Under the pieces are notes generated by a model, which saw nothing but the letters and a program-made list of their open reading frames with translations, was not told where the DNA came from and did not search any database. The translations under genes and the position numbers were made by a program. This document shows positions 1 through 7,194 of a stretch of 39,207 bases of DNA, piece by piece. The DNA comes from Rhodocyclaceae bacterium (GTDB taxonomy: Bacteria; Pseudomonadota; Gammaproteobacteria; Burkholderiales; Rhodocyclaceae), in NCBI GenBank assembly GCA_028687645.1, contig JAQTZQ010000016.1, positions 1 through 39,207 on the forward strand, read 5' to 3'. The number at the start of each line of letters is the position of its first letter. Within the stretch, counting starts at the first letter, position 1.

Positions 1-1910
1 GCAAGACGCGGGTGATCACGCAGAAAATCGCCTATCTGGTGCAGGATTGCGGTTTTCAGCCACGCAATGTGGCGGCCATTACCTTCACTAACAAGGCGGC
101 GAAGGAGATGCAGGAGCGCATCGGCAAGCTGCTCTCGAAAGGGATTGCCGATCAGCTGCAGATTTCCACCTTCCACTCGCTCGGCGTGCGCATCATGCGC
201 GAGGAGGCCAAGGCGCTGGGTTACAAACCGCGCTTTTCAATTTTTGATTCGGCAGATTGCGCCGGCATCATCGGCGATGTGGCCAAGACGGTCGATAAAG
301 GCACGCTGCGTCATTTGCAGTCGATTATTTCCAACTGGAAAAATGCGCTGATCTCGCCGGAAGCGGCGCGCCAACTGGCCAGCAACGATCATGAGGTGCT
401 CGCCGCCCACGCCTATTTGTCCTACGAGGCAACGCTGAAAGCCTATCAGGCGATGGATTTTGACGATCTGATCGGCCTGCCGGTCAAGCTTTTCAGCGAG
501 TTTCCCGAGATCAAGGAGAAATGGCAGAACCGTCTACGCTATCTGTTGGTCGATGAATATCAGGACACCAACGCCGGCCAGTATCAGGTGCTGAAACTGC
601 TGACCGGCGTGCGTGGCCAATTCACGGCGGTGGGCGACGACGATCAGGCGATTTACGGCTGGCGTGGGGCCGATATCGAGAATCTGAAGAAGCTGCCGAC
701 CGAGTTCCCCGGCCTCAAGGTCATTAAATTGGAGCAAAATTACCGGTCGACCGTAACAATCTTGAAGGCGGCGAATAACGTCATCGCCAACAACGAAAAA
801 CTGTTTGAAAAGAAGCTCTGGTCAGAGTTGGGCTATGGTGATCCGGTTTATGTGACGACTTGTCGCGATAACGATGCCGAGGCCGAAGGCGTGATCATGA
901 AATTGCAGGCGCATCGCTTTGAGCATCGCGGCAAGTTCAAGGATTACGCCATCCTCTACCGCTCCAACCATCAGGCGCGGACTTTCGAGGAATATCTGCG
1001 CGACCACCGGATTCCCTATCTGCTCTCCGGCGGCAAATCCTTCTTCGACAAGGCGGAGATCAAGGACATCACCGCCTATCTGCGCCTACTGACCAACGAA
1101 GACGATGACCCAGCCTTCATCCGCGCCGCGACCACACCCAAGCGGGGGATCGGCGCAGCAACCTTGCAAGTGCTCGGCACCTATGCCGGCGAACGTCATG
1201 TGTCACTGTTTGAGGCGGCATTTGAGGAAGGTTTCGCGCATCGTGTGCAGGCGCGCCAGCTCGAACCATTGCTTGAGTTCTGCCAGTTCATCAATCGCAC
1301 TCAGGGCCGGGCGAGCAAGGAGCCGGCACATCAGGTGCTGCCTGATCTGCTCAAGGCGATTGACTACGAAACCTATCTTTACGATCACGAAGAAGAGCGC
1401 ACCGCGCAAACGCGGTGGACCAACGTTTGCGACTTCGCCAACTGGCTGAACAAGAAGGGCGAAGAAGATGGCAAAACACTGGTCGACCTCACGCAGAGCA
1501 TTGCCCTGATCAACATGCTCGACAAGCAGGTGGATGAAAATTACGACGCGGTTCAGCTTTCCACTCTGCACGCGGCCAAAGGGCTGGAATACAAACATGT
1601 CTTTCTGGTCGGTGTTGAAGAAGGCATCCTGCCGCACCGCGAATCGCTCGACCCCGGCAAGATCGAGGAAGAGCGGCGGCTGATGTACGTCGGCATCACC
1701 CGCGCCCAGTTCTCGCTACATATTTCCTATTGCGAGCGGCGCAAGCAGGCGCGCGAGTTTGTCCCCTGCGAACCTTCGCGTTTCATCGATGAAATGGGCA
1801 AGGACGATGTCCGTTTCTCCGGCGGCAAGCAGGCGACGCCGCCCGACAAGGCGACCGGCAATGCACGGCTTGATGCGATGAAGGCCATGCTCAACAAAAG
1901 CAAGACGTAA
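1..1910 (+). CDS. rep: ATP-dependent DNA helicase Rep, 5'-truncated by window edge
   Basis: Superfamily 1A 3'-5' DNA helicase, probably Rep, which helps replication forks pass bound proteins. The reading frame is open from base 3; the first codons encode Lys-Thr of the Walker A box (GKT), so the true start and the glycine-rich loop lie before the window. About 635 codons remain, against roughly 670 for Rep. Visible motifs in order: TFTNKAAKEM (Ia), VDEYQDT (II), VGDDDQAIYGWRGA (III), LEQNYRST (IV), STLHAAKGLEYKHVFLVG (V) and EERRLMYVGITRAQ (VI). The VGDDDQAIYGWRGA form and the lack of a long C-terminal Tudor tail favour Rep over UvrD or PcrA. The gene ends in a bidirectional terminator. The family assignment is firm; the Rep versus UvrD choice is an inference. 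Confidence 0.9.
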   Translation, partial: KTRVITQKIAYLVQDCGFQPRNVAAITFTNKAAKEMQERIGKLLSKGIADQLQISTFHSLGVRIMREEAKALGYKPRFSIFDSADCAGIIGDVAKTVDKGTLRHLQSIISNWKNALISPEAARQLASNDHEVLAAHAYLSYEATLKAYQAMDFDDLIGLPVKLFSEFPEIKEKWQNRLRYLLVDEYQDTNAGQYQVLKLLTGVRGQFTAVGDDDQAIYGWRGADIENLKKLPTEFPGLKVIKLEQNYRSTVTILKAANNVIANNEKLFEKKLWSELGYGDPVYVTTCRDNDAEAEGVIMKLQAHRFEHRGKFKDYAILYRSNHQARTFEEYLRDHRIPYLLSGGKSFFDKAEIKDITAYLRLLTNEDDDPAFIRAATTPKRGIGAATLQVLGTYAGERHVSLFEAAFEEGFAHRVQARQLEPLLEFCQFINRTQGRASKEPAHQVLPDLLKAIDYETYLYDHEEERTAQTRWTNVCDFANWLNKKGEEDGKTLVDLTQSIALINMLDKQVDENYDAVQLSTLHAAKGLEYKHVFLVGVEEGILPHRESLDPGKIEEERRLMYVGITRAQFSLHISYCERRKQAREFVPCEPSRFIDEMGKDDVRFSGGKQATPPDKATGNARLDAMKAMLNKSKT

Positions 1911-1937
1911 AAAAAGGAGGCCGCAGCCTCCTTTTTT
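1909..1937. terminator. Bidirectional Rho-independent terminator
   Basis: A 6-bp perfect stem (GGAGGC / GCCTCC, loop CGCA) is flanked by an A tract on the left and a T tract on the right, so it can work for both the helicase gene (plus) and the convergent cytochrome gene (minus). It begins right after the helicase stop codon. Confidence 0.85.
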
Positions 1938-1954
1938 ACGGCAGCAAAAACCGC

Positions 1955-2404
1955 TTATTTGACCTTGCCCAGAATGTAATCAACCGTGCCCTTGATCTCG
2001 TCATCGGAGAGATCAGCAGCGCCGCCCTTGGGTGGCATGGCGCCTTTGCCGCCGATTACGCTCTTGTAAAGCGCCTCATTTCCCGTCGCAATGCGTGGTG
2101 CCCAGGCTGCTTTGTCGTCAAGCTTGGGAGCGTTCGCGACACCGGTGTTGTGGCAGGCACCGCAAACGCTGTTGTAAATGGTAGCGCCATCTTTCGGGCC
2201 GGCAGCAGCGGCTGGAGCGGCTTTTGCCAGCTCGAACTTGGCCACCGGCTGAATGCGCAGATCGGCAGCGTCATTGCCGGCGGCGCTGTTATCTGCTGCC
2301 GATTTGAATTTGCGATCAGTCAGCGGATAAATGATTGCAATCAAAACGATTGAAACAACGATCACCAGCCACATGGTCTTACCGGATGAATTTTGTTCGG
2401 CCAT
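1955..2404 (-). CDS. Membrane-anchored cytochrome c5-like monoheme protein
   Basis: A 149-aa c-type cytochrome for electron transfer at the periplasmic face of the inner membrane. A single N-terminal hydrophobic helix (residues about 11-27, WLVIVVSIVLIAIIY) lacks an obvious cleavage site and probably acts as an anchor. An Ala-rich linker follows, then a compact heme domain with CGACH near residue 81. The likely axial Met lies in AMPPKGG, a typical cytochrome c5/class I arrangement. A -10-like TATAAT sits about 38 bp upstream. The gene is transcribed away from the aor operon and stands alone. Whether it receives electrons from a particular oxidoreductase cannot be told from the sequence. Confidence 0.88.
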   Translation of the reverse strand: MAEQNSSGKTMWLVIVVSIVLIAIIYPLTDRKFKSAADNSAAGNDAADLRIQPVAKFELAKAAPAAAAGPKDGATIYNSVCGACHNTGVANAPKLDDKAAWAPRIATGNEALYKSVIGGKGAMPPKGGAADLSDDEIKGTVDYILGKVK

Positions 2405-2440
2405 ACTAAAACCCTCAATACGCTAAAAAATAATGAAGTA

Positions 2441-2446
2441 ATTATA
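2441..2446 (-). promoter_or_regulatory. -10 box of cytochrome gene promoter
   Basis: On the minus strand this is a perfect TATAAT, 36-42 bp before the cytochrome start codon. No good -35 is visible at 16-18 bp, so an activator or extended -10 contacts may matter. Confidence 0.45.
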
Positions 2447-2470
2447 TCGAGTTAAGGTAAAAATGAGGCC

Positions 2471-2496
2471 AAAAAAAACCCCGCCTAGTGGCGGGG
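2471..2496 (-). terminator. Rho-independent terminator on the minus strand, upstream of the cytochrome promoter
   Basis: On the minus strand a perfect 7-bp GC stem (CCCCGCC / GGCGGGG, loop ACTA) is followed by eight T residues. There is no T tract on the plus side. No annotated minus-strand gene ends here. It lies just upstream of the cytochrome promoter, so it must end some other minus-strand transcript, possibly a small RNA, or insulate the promoter. Confidence 0.75.
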
Positions 2497-2503
2497 TAAA
2501 AAT

Positions 2504-2525
2504 TCTCGAAAGGGGGTTTTCGAGA
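2504..2525. repeat. Inverted repeat/hairpin next to the minus-strand terminator
   Basis: TCTCGAAA and TTTCGAGA form a perfect 8-bp stem around a G5T loop. It is 7 bp from the terminator stem. On the plus strand its 3' arm runs into an AGGAGGGG sequence. It could be an sRNA stem (minus) or a leader structure of the aor mRNA (plus). Confidence 0.5.
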
Positions 2526-2713
2526 GGAGGGGTTCAATGCATGGTTGTACTTTATGCCTCCGCCCGAAAGAAGTCTGTTTAGCTTTCGTAGAGTTTCGTA
2601 ACAGAATGTTGCGCCGCAAAATGACGCTTTTGCTTTTTTACGACATTATGCGAATTCGTGCCTATTTACACGGCACCCGGTATTTAGATGCACACAACAA
2701 CCAAGGAGACATC

Positions 2714-3190
2714 ATGCAGAAGTCGCTTCATATCGATCCGGGCAAATGCACCGGCTGTTTGCAATGCGAAATGGCCTGCTCCTACGAGCACACCGGCGCT
2801 TTCAATCCCTCCAAATCCCGCATCAAGGTTTTTGATTTTGAACACGAAGGCCGCAAGGTGCCTTACACCTGCACCCAATGCGCCGATGCCTGGTGCCTGA
2901 ATGCCTGCCCAGTCGACGCCATCACGCTCGACCTGAGCACCGGCGCCAAAGTAGTGAATGAAGCCAACTGTGTTGGTTGCAAGGTGTGCACCATTGCCTG
3001 TCCGTTTGGCACCATCAACTACCTGGCCGATGTTGGCAAGGTACAAAAATGTGATCTGTGCAGCGGCGATCCGAAGTGCGTCAGCGCCTGCCCGACGGGT
3101 GCCATCACCTACGTCGATGCCGACTGGACCGGGCTGGATCGCATGCGCTCCTGGGCCGCCAAGGCCAATACCTCTAACGTTGCGGCTTAA
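2714..3190 (+). CDS. aorA: Aldehyde:ferredoxin oxidoreductase, polyferredoxin subunit AorA
   Basis: Electron-transfer subunit of the tungsten-dependent aldehyde oxidoreductase. The 158-aa protein has 16 cysteines in ferredoxin patterns (CTGCLQCEMAC near the N-terminus, TCTQC, CVGCKVCTIAC, CDLC, then single Cys-Pro motifs), enough for four [4Fe-4S] clusters, like DMSO-reductase-type FeS subunits. The start was chosen at ATG 2714 because AAGGAG lies 6 bases upstream and the protein begins directly with the FeS domain. The frame stays open upstream to an ATG at 2537, but that stretch looks non-coding. In Aromatoleum aromaticum AorA polymerises and wires electrons along a filament (family knowledge). 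aorB follows after 11 bp. Confidence 0.92.
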   Translation: MQKSLHIDPGKCTGCLQCEMACSYEHTGAFNPSKSRIKVFDFEHEGRKVPYTCTQCADAWCLNACPVDAITLDLSTGAKVVNEANCVGCKVCTIACPFGTINYLADVGKVQKCDLCSGDPKCVSACPTGAITYVDADWTGLDRMRSWAAKANTSNVAA

Positions 3191-3201
3191 GGAGAGCGAT
3201 C

Positions 3202-5049
3202 ATGGGTTGGAATAAAAAAGTTCTGCGCGTCAATCTCACCGCCGGCACCTGCATCGCCGAGCCGCTGAATATGGCTTGGGCCAATGATTACCTGGGTTCT
3301 CGCGGCCTCGCCACCAAATATCTGGTTGAAGAAACCGATCCCAAAGTCGATCCGCTATCGCCGGAAAATAAAATGATCATGTCGACCGGCCCGCTGACCG
3401 GCACCATGACCTCTACCGGCGGTCGTTACACGGTAGTCACCAAGGGCGCCTTGACCGGCGCCATTGCCTGCTCCAATTCCGGCGGCTTCTTCGGTGCCGA
3501 AATGAAATTTGCCGGCTGGGACATGATTATTTTTGAAGGCAAATCACCCAAGCCGGTATACCTATTTGTCGAAAACGATAAAGCTGAACTGCGTGATGCG
3601 GCGCACTTATGGGGCAAAACCTGCTGGGAAACCGAAGCAACGATCAAGGCTTCGCATCAGGATCCGCTGATTCGCGTCTCTTCAATCGGCGGCGCCGGTG
3701 AAAATCTGGCGCTTTACGCCGGTATCGTCAATGACTTGCACCGTGCCGCCGGGCGCTCCGGCGTTGGCGCGGTGATGGGTTCCAAGAACCTCAAGGCGGT
3801 TGCCTTGCGCGGCACTCAGGGGGTTTCCGGAATCAAGGATTTCGCCGCCTTCATGACCGCCGTTAATGCCGGCAAGAAAGTGCTGGCCGAAAATGCCGTC
3901 ACTAGCCAGGGGCTGCCCAAGTACGGTACGCAAGTGTTGATGAACGTGATCAACGAAATGGGCGCCTTGCCGACGCGCAATCACCGCGACGTGCAGTTTG
4001 AAGAAGCCGGCAAGATTTCCGGCGAAGCGATGCATGAAAAGCGGGCGACCGATGGCAAAACGCATCTCGTCACCAATGCCGCCTGTTTTGGTTGCACCAT
4101 TGCCTGTGGCCGGATTTCACGCATTGACGAAACCCATTTCAGTGTCAAGAACAGCCCGAAATACTGGGGCGCATCGGGCGGTCTGGAGTACGAGGCGGCT
4201 TGGGCGCTTGGCGCAGCGAATGGTGTTGGCGATCTCGAAGCGCTGCAATATGCCAATCTGCTGTGCAACGAGCACGGCATGGATCCGATCTCCTTCGGCG
4301 CCACGGTCGGCGCGGCGATGGAATTGTACGAACTGGGCATTTTGAGCAAGGAACAAATCGGCATCGATGCGCCATTTGGCTCCGCCGAAGCGCTGTGCAA
4401 ACTAGTCGAGATGACGGCGCATGGTGAGGGTTTTGGTAAGGAGCTGGGCATGGGCAGCGCCCGTTTGTGTGCCAAATATGGTCGCCCGGAGTTGTCGATG
4501 AGCGTCAAGAGCCAGGAGTTCCCGGCTTACGACGGGCGCGGCATTCAAGGCATCGGGCTGGCTTATGCCACCTCCAATCGTGGCGCCTGCCATCTGCGGG
4601 GCTATACCGTCGCTTCAGAAGTGCTCGGCATTCCGGTCAAGACCGATCCGCTGGCCACTGAGGGCAAGCCGGAACTGGTCAAGGCTTTCCAGGATGCGAC
4701 CGGGATTTTTGATTCGGCAGGCATTTGCGTATTTACCAGTTTTGCCTGGACTTTGGCTGACGTTCAGCCGCAGCTGCAAGCGGCCTGCGAAGGTGACTGG
4801 TCGATGGAAAAACTGCATCTGGTCGGCGAGCGCATCTGGAACATGGAGCGTCAGTACAACCTGGCCGCCGGCCTGACTGCCAAGGATGACGATCTGCCGC
4901 CGCGATTGAAGACCGAGGCAGCCAAAACCGGCCCGGCTAAAGGCATGGTCAGTGGTGTCGAGAAAATGATGCCCGAGTACTACAAGGTGCGCGGCTGGTC
5001 GCCGGAAGGGGTGCCGGAGAAGGCAACGCTGGAACGTTTGGGGCTGTAA
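3202..5049 (+). CDS. aorB: Tungsten aldehyde:ferredoxin oxidoreductase, catalytic subunit AorB
   Basis: Oxidises aldehydes to carboxylic acids with a W-bis-metallopterin cofactor and one [4Fe-4S] cluster. The 615 aa match the usual AOR length. Residues 1-210 form the AOR N-terminal domain (GWNKKVLRVNLT, SRGLATKYL, GAGENLALYAGIVND, HRAAGRSGVGAVMGSKNLKA). The cluster ligands are C295, C298, C302 and the distal C509 (SAGICVF). GGAGAG 8 bases upstream of ATG 3202 is the ribosome site. It is preceded by aorA and followed by a terminator-like hairpin before aorC. The substrate range is not predictable from sequence; the A. aromaticum enzyme accepts many aromatic and aliphatic aldehydes and often acts in detoxification. 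Confidence 0.95.
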   Translation: MGWNKKVLRVNLTAGTCIAEPLNMAWANDYLGSRGLATKYLVEETDPKVDPLSPENKMIMSTGPLTGTMTSTGGRYTVVTKGALTGAIACSNSGGFFGAEMKFAGWDMIIFEGKSPKPVYLFVENDKAELRDAAHLWGKTCWETEATIKASHQDPLIRVSSIGGAGENLALYAGIVNDLHRAAGRSGVGAVMGSKNLKAVALRGTQGVSGIKDFAAFMTAVNAGKKVLAENAVTSQGLPKYGTQVLMNVINEMGALPTRNHRDVQFEEAGKISGEAMHEKRATDGKTHLVTNAACFGCTIACGRISRIDETHFSVKNSPKYWGASGGLEYEAAWALGAANGVGDLEALQYANLLCNEHGMDPISFGATVGAAMELYELGILSKEQIGIDAPFGSAEALCKLVEMTAHGEGFGKELGMGSARLCAKYGRPELSMSVKSQEFPAYDGRGIQGIGLAYATSNRGACHLRGYTVASEVLGIPVKTDPLATEGKPELVKAFQDATGIFDSAGICVFTSFAWTLADVQPQLQAACEGDWSMEKLHLVGERIWNMERQYNLAAGLTAKDDDLPPRLKTEAAKTGPAKGMVSGVEKMMPEYYKVRGWSPEGVPEKATLERLGL

Positions 5050-5069
5050 GCAGTCAGGATGCAAGACAA

Positions 5070-5103
5070 AGCGGGGTCGCGCCAGGCGTCACCCCGCTTT
5101 TTT
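5070..5103 (+). terminator. Intrinsic terminator/attenuator inside the aor operon, between aorB and aorC
   Basis: Perfect 8-bp stem AGCGGGGT / ACCCCGCT (extendable by A-T pairs), 13-nt loop containing GCGCC-A-GGCGT, followed by six T residues. It lies 21 bp after the aorB stop and 20 bp before the aorC start, on the operon's own strand. No convergent gene explains it. It should lower transcription of aorC, aorD and the next gene relative to aorA and aorB. Confidence 0.8.
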
Positions 5104-5122
5104 CCCTTTGGAGACTTGATCG

Positions 5123-6370
5123 ATGAAACACATCATTCTCGGCAATGGTCCGGCGGGCGTTGTCGCCGCTGAAACCCTGCGCCGCGCCGCGCCACACGAC
5201 GATATTTTGCTGGTCGGCAATGAAGACGCGCCGCCCTATTCGCGCATGGCCATTCCTTACTTGCTGGAAGGCAATATCGACGAATCCGGCACTTATCTGC
5301 GCAAAACCGCCGGGCATTTCGAACAACTGGCGATTCGCCAACATGTCGGCCGGGTGGTTACGGTCAACAGTGAAAAACGCACTATTTTGTTTGCCGACGG
5401 GCATTTTGAAGATTACGACCGCCTGCTGATCGCCACCGGCTCGCACCCGGTACGCCCGCCGATCCCCGGCGTTGACCTGCCCGCCGTGCAAACTTGCTGG
5501 ACGCTCGACGACGCCCGTGCCATCGCCACGCTGGCAAAATCCGGCGCGCGCGTGCTGCAACTCGGCGCTGGCTTTATCGGCTGCATCATCATGGAAGCGC
5601 TGGTCAAACGCGGCGTACAACTGACGGTGGTTGAAATGGGCGACCGCATGGTGCCGCGCATGATGACGCCCGAAGCCGGCAGCATGATCAAACGCTGGGT
5701 TGAAAAACAGGGCGTGCGGGTGGTGACCAAGGCGGGGGTTGAGCGCATAGAAAACGGCAGCAATTCAGCGTTGACCGTTACTTTGTCGACCGGCGATACC
5801 GTTGACTGCGACCTGCTCATTGTTGCTGCGGGTGTCGCGCCCAATATCGCCTTTCTCGAAGGTACGCCGGTGCACGTCGCCAAAGGCATTCTGGTCGATG
5901 ACACGATGCAGACCTCGGTGCCCGGCATTTACGCGGCTGGCGATGTCGCCGAGGCGCCGGATTTGTTCTCTGGCCGCCACCTGGTCGCCGCCATCCAGCC
6001 CAATGCCGCCGATCAGGCGCGCGTCGCCGCGCTCAATATGGCCGGGCAAGCGGCCAAAATGAAGGGCGTGCTGGCGATCAACGTGCTCGACTCGATGGGC
6101 ATGATTTCCTCCTCCTTCGGCGAATGGCAAGGCGTTGCCGGCGGTGAAGGCGTTGAACAAGCCGATGAAGCCATGGGCCGTTACATCAGCCTGCAGTTTT
6201 CTGGTGATGTACTGGTCGGTGCCACCTCGGTCGGTCTGACTGAGCACGTCGGCGCGCTGCGCGGCCTGATTCAGGGCAAACTCAAACTCGGCGCCTGGAA
6301 GCAGCGGCTGATGGAAACGCCAACCCGCTTTGTTGAAGCGTTTATTGCCTGCCACCGCCCCAACAGCTAA
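5123..6370 (+). CDS. aorC: Aldehyde oxidoreductase FAD/NAD-binding subunit AorC
   Basis: Pyridine nucleotide-disulfide oxidoreductase family subunit (415 aa) that passes electrons between the AorA FeS chain and NAD+ by way of FAD. The N-terminal FAD Rossmann motif is LGNGPAGVVAAETL (residues 5-18). A second, NAD-binding Rossmann motif LGAGFIGCIIMEAL lies near residue 152, and YAAGDVAE near residue 270 is the typical FAD-ribityl-contacting segment. There is no redox-active CxxxxC, so it is not a dithiol reductase. GGAG lies 9 bases before ATG 5123. The stop is only 3 bp from aorD, so these two are co-transcribed. It is separated from aorB by 73 bp holding a terminator hairpin. Confidence 0.92.
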   Translation: MKHIILGNGPAGVVAAETLRRAAPHDDILLVGNEDAPPYSRMAIPYLLEGNIDESGTYLRKTAGHFEQLAIRQHVGRVVTVNSEKRTILFADGHFEDYDRLLIATGSHPVRPPIPGVDLPAVQTCWTLDDARAIATLAKSGARVLQLGAGFIGCIIMEALVKRGVQLTVVEMGDRMVPRMMTPEAGSMIKRWVEKQGVRVVTKAGVERIENGSNSALTVTLSTGDTVDCDLLIVAAGVAPNIAFLEGTPVHVAKGILVDDTMQTSVPGIYAAGDVAEAPDLFSGRHLVAAIQPNAADQARVAALNMAGQAAKMKGVLAINVLDSMGMISSSFGEWQGVAGGEGVEQADEAMGRYISLQFSGDVLVGATSVGLTEHVGALRGLIQGKLKLGAWKQRLMETPTRFVEAFIACHRPNS

Positions 6371-6373
6371 ACC

Positions 6374-6625
6374 ATGCGCGTCACCGTCAAACTCTACGCC
6401 ACGCTATCCGATTACCTGCCCGCCGGCAGTAAAAATAACCGGATAGACGTGGAGGTAGCCGACAATCTTGCGGTCAACGCGGTTTTGGCGCCATTTTCAT
6501 TGCCGCCCAAGCTGACGCACCTTGTACTACTCAATGGGGTTTTCATTCCCGCTGACGAACGAGCGAGCACCAACATCAAAGAAGGTGACGTTCTGGCGAT
6601 CTGGCCTCCCATTGCTGGTGGCTGA
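6374..6625 (+). CDS. aorD: MoaD/ThiS-like small carrier protein AorD
   Basis: An 83-aa beta-grasp protein of the MoaD/ThiS type (VTVKLYATLSDYLPAG, ending AIWPPIAGG). The C-terminal Gly-Gly is the site that is adenylated and loaded as thiocarboxylate to give sulfur for the pterin dithiolene. Linked to aorABC, it probably serves pterin or tungsten-cofactor assembly for AorB. The start ATG 6374 follows the aorC stop by 3 bp, indicating translational coupling. No MoeB/ThiF-type activating enzyme is encoded in this window, so a housekeeping one must serve. Confidence 0.85.
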   Translation: MRVTVKLYATLSDYLPAGSKNNRIDVEVADNLAVNAVLAPFSLPPKLTHLVLLNGVFIPADERASTNIKEGDVLAIWPPIAGG

Positions 6626-6668
6626 TCAATCGGGGCCTTTTCCGTGGAGCAATAGTCGCCTGCGGGTG

Positions 6669-6929
6669 ATGAACAGCACGCCTGCGGAATTTAGCCGGGC
6701 CTTGCGCCTGGCCTTTGGGGAAGCGCTGTCAGAAACGCCGGAGGGTCTTTTGCTCAGCACAGCGGACAGCGCACTCCATTTCGCTTTGCAGAGCGACCCA
6801 CCGCGCAAAATTGGTGCACTGCACATCAATTCGTTACGAGTTGAAATCAGCGTCCGGCAAGGTGACGAAAGCGCCGCCCAAAAACTGCTGGCGCGGGTCG
6901 ATCACGCCACCCTGCGCGGGGGCGGTTAG
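6669..6929 (+). CDS. Unknown 86-aa protein, last gene of the aor cluster
   Basis: I do not recognise this protein. It sits 43 bp after aorD on the same strand, the place of a maturation gene (aorE) in known aor clusters, but I cannot confirm homology. It is soluble (no signal or membrane segment), with an amphipathic N-terminal half, the stretch DPPRKIGALHINSLRVEI, and the C-terminus ATLRGGG. The triple-glycine end resembles the tails of MoaD or ubiquitin-like carriers, as in AorD next door. ATG 6669 was chosen; GTG 6666 directly before it is an alternative and the frame is open back to 6522 inside aorD. The ribosome site is weak. Its stop overlaps the end of the convergent small gene by 4 bp. 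Confidence 0.65.
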   Translation: MNSTPAEFSRALRLAFGEALSETPEGLLLSTADSALHFALQSDPPRKIGALHINSLRVEISVRQGDESAAQKLLARVDHATLRGGG

Positions 6930-7108
6930 CCCTCGATCTTGCGGATTTCGATGGCGCTCTCTGGCACCTGATAGTCTGCGGCCAGTTGCTGGAGAGCAAA
7001 TTCTTCAATGGCCTGGCCTTCGCTTGGGGTGAAATGACGGGCACCGGAATAATCCTGCGGCAATCCGGCGCGATCCTGACTGATGTGATAATGCACTTTG
7101 ATACTCAT
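6926..7108 (-). CDS. Small hypothetical protein, 60 aa
   Basis: Unrecognised soluble protein (MSIKVHYHIS...AIEIRKIEG), rich in charged residues, with no membrane segment. The start ATG 7108 was chosen because AGGAAAA lies 6-12 bases upstream and a good sigma70 promoter (TTGTGC, 18 bp, TATACT) lies 40-70 bp upstream; the longer frame to 7177 would start inside the promoter. It converges on the 86-aa gene with a 4-bp overlap. The clear promoter and ribosome site argue that it is expressed. Confidence 0.6.
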   Translation of the reverse strand: MSIKVHYHISQDRAGLPQDYSGARHFTPSEGQAIEEFALQQLAADYQVPESAIEIRKIEG

Positions 7109-7147
7109 GGCTGTTTTCCTTTTAGGTATTTTGATCCTGCGAAGGCC

Positions 7148-7177
7148 AGTATACCCAAAATATATTGCAGTGCACAA
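7148..7177 (-). promoter_or_regulatory. Sigma70-type promoter for the 60-aa gene
   Basis: On the minus strand TTGTGC, an 18-bp spacer and TATACT. The predicted transcript has a leader of about 33 nt with AGGA before ATG 7108. Confidence 0.55.
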
Positions 7178-7194
7178 TAAGCATCAACGAGGCA

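Noticed and set aside
2537..2713. AorA starting at 2537 as the main annotation
   Set aside because: The added 59 residues are unlike ferredoxins and the ATG at 2714 has a good AAGGAG site; kept only as an observation.
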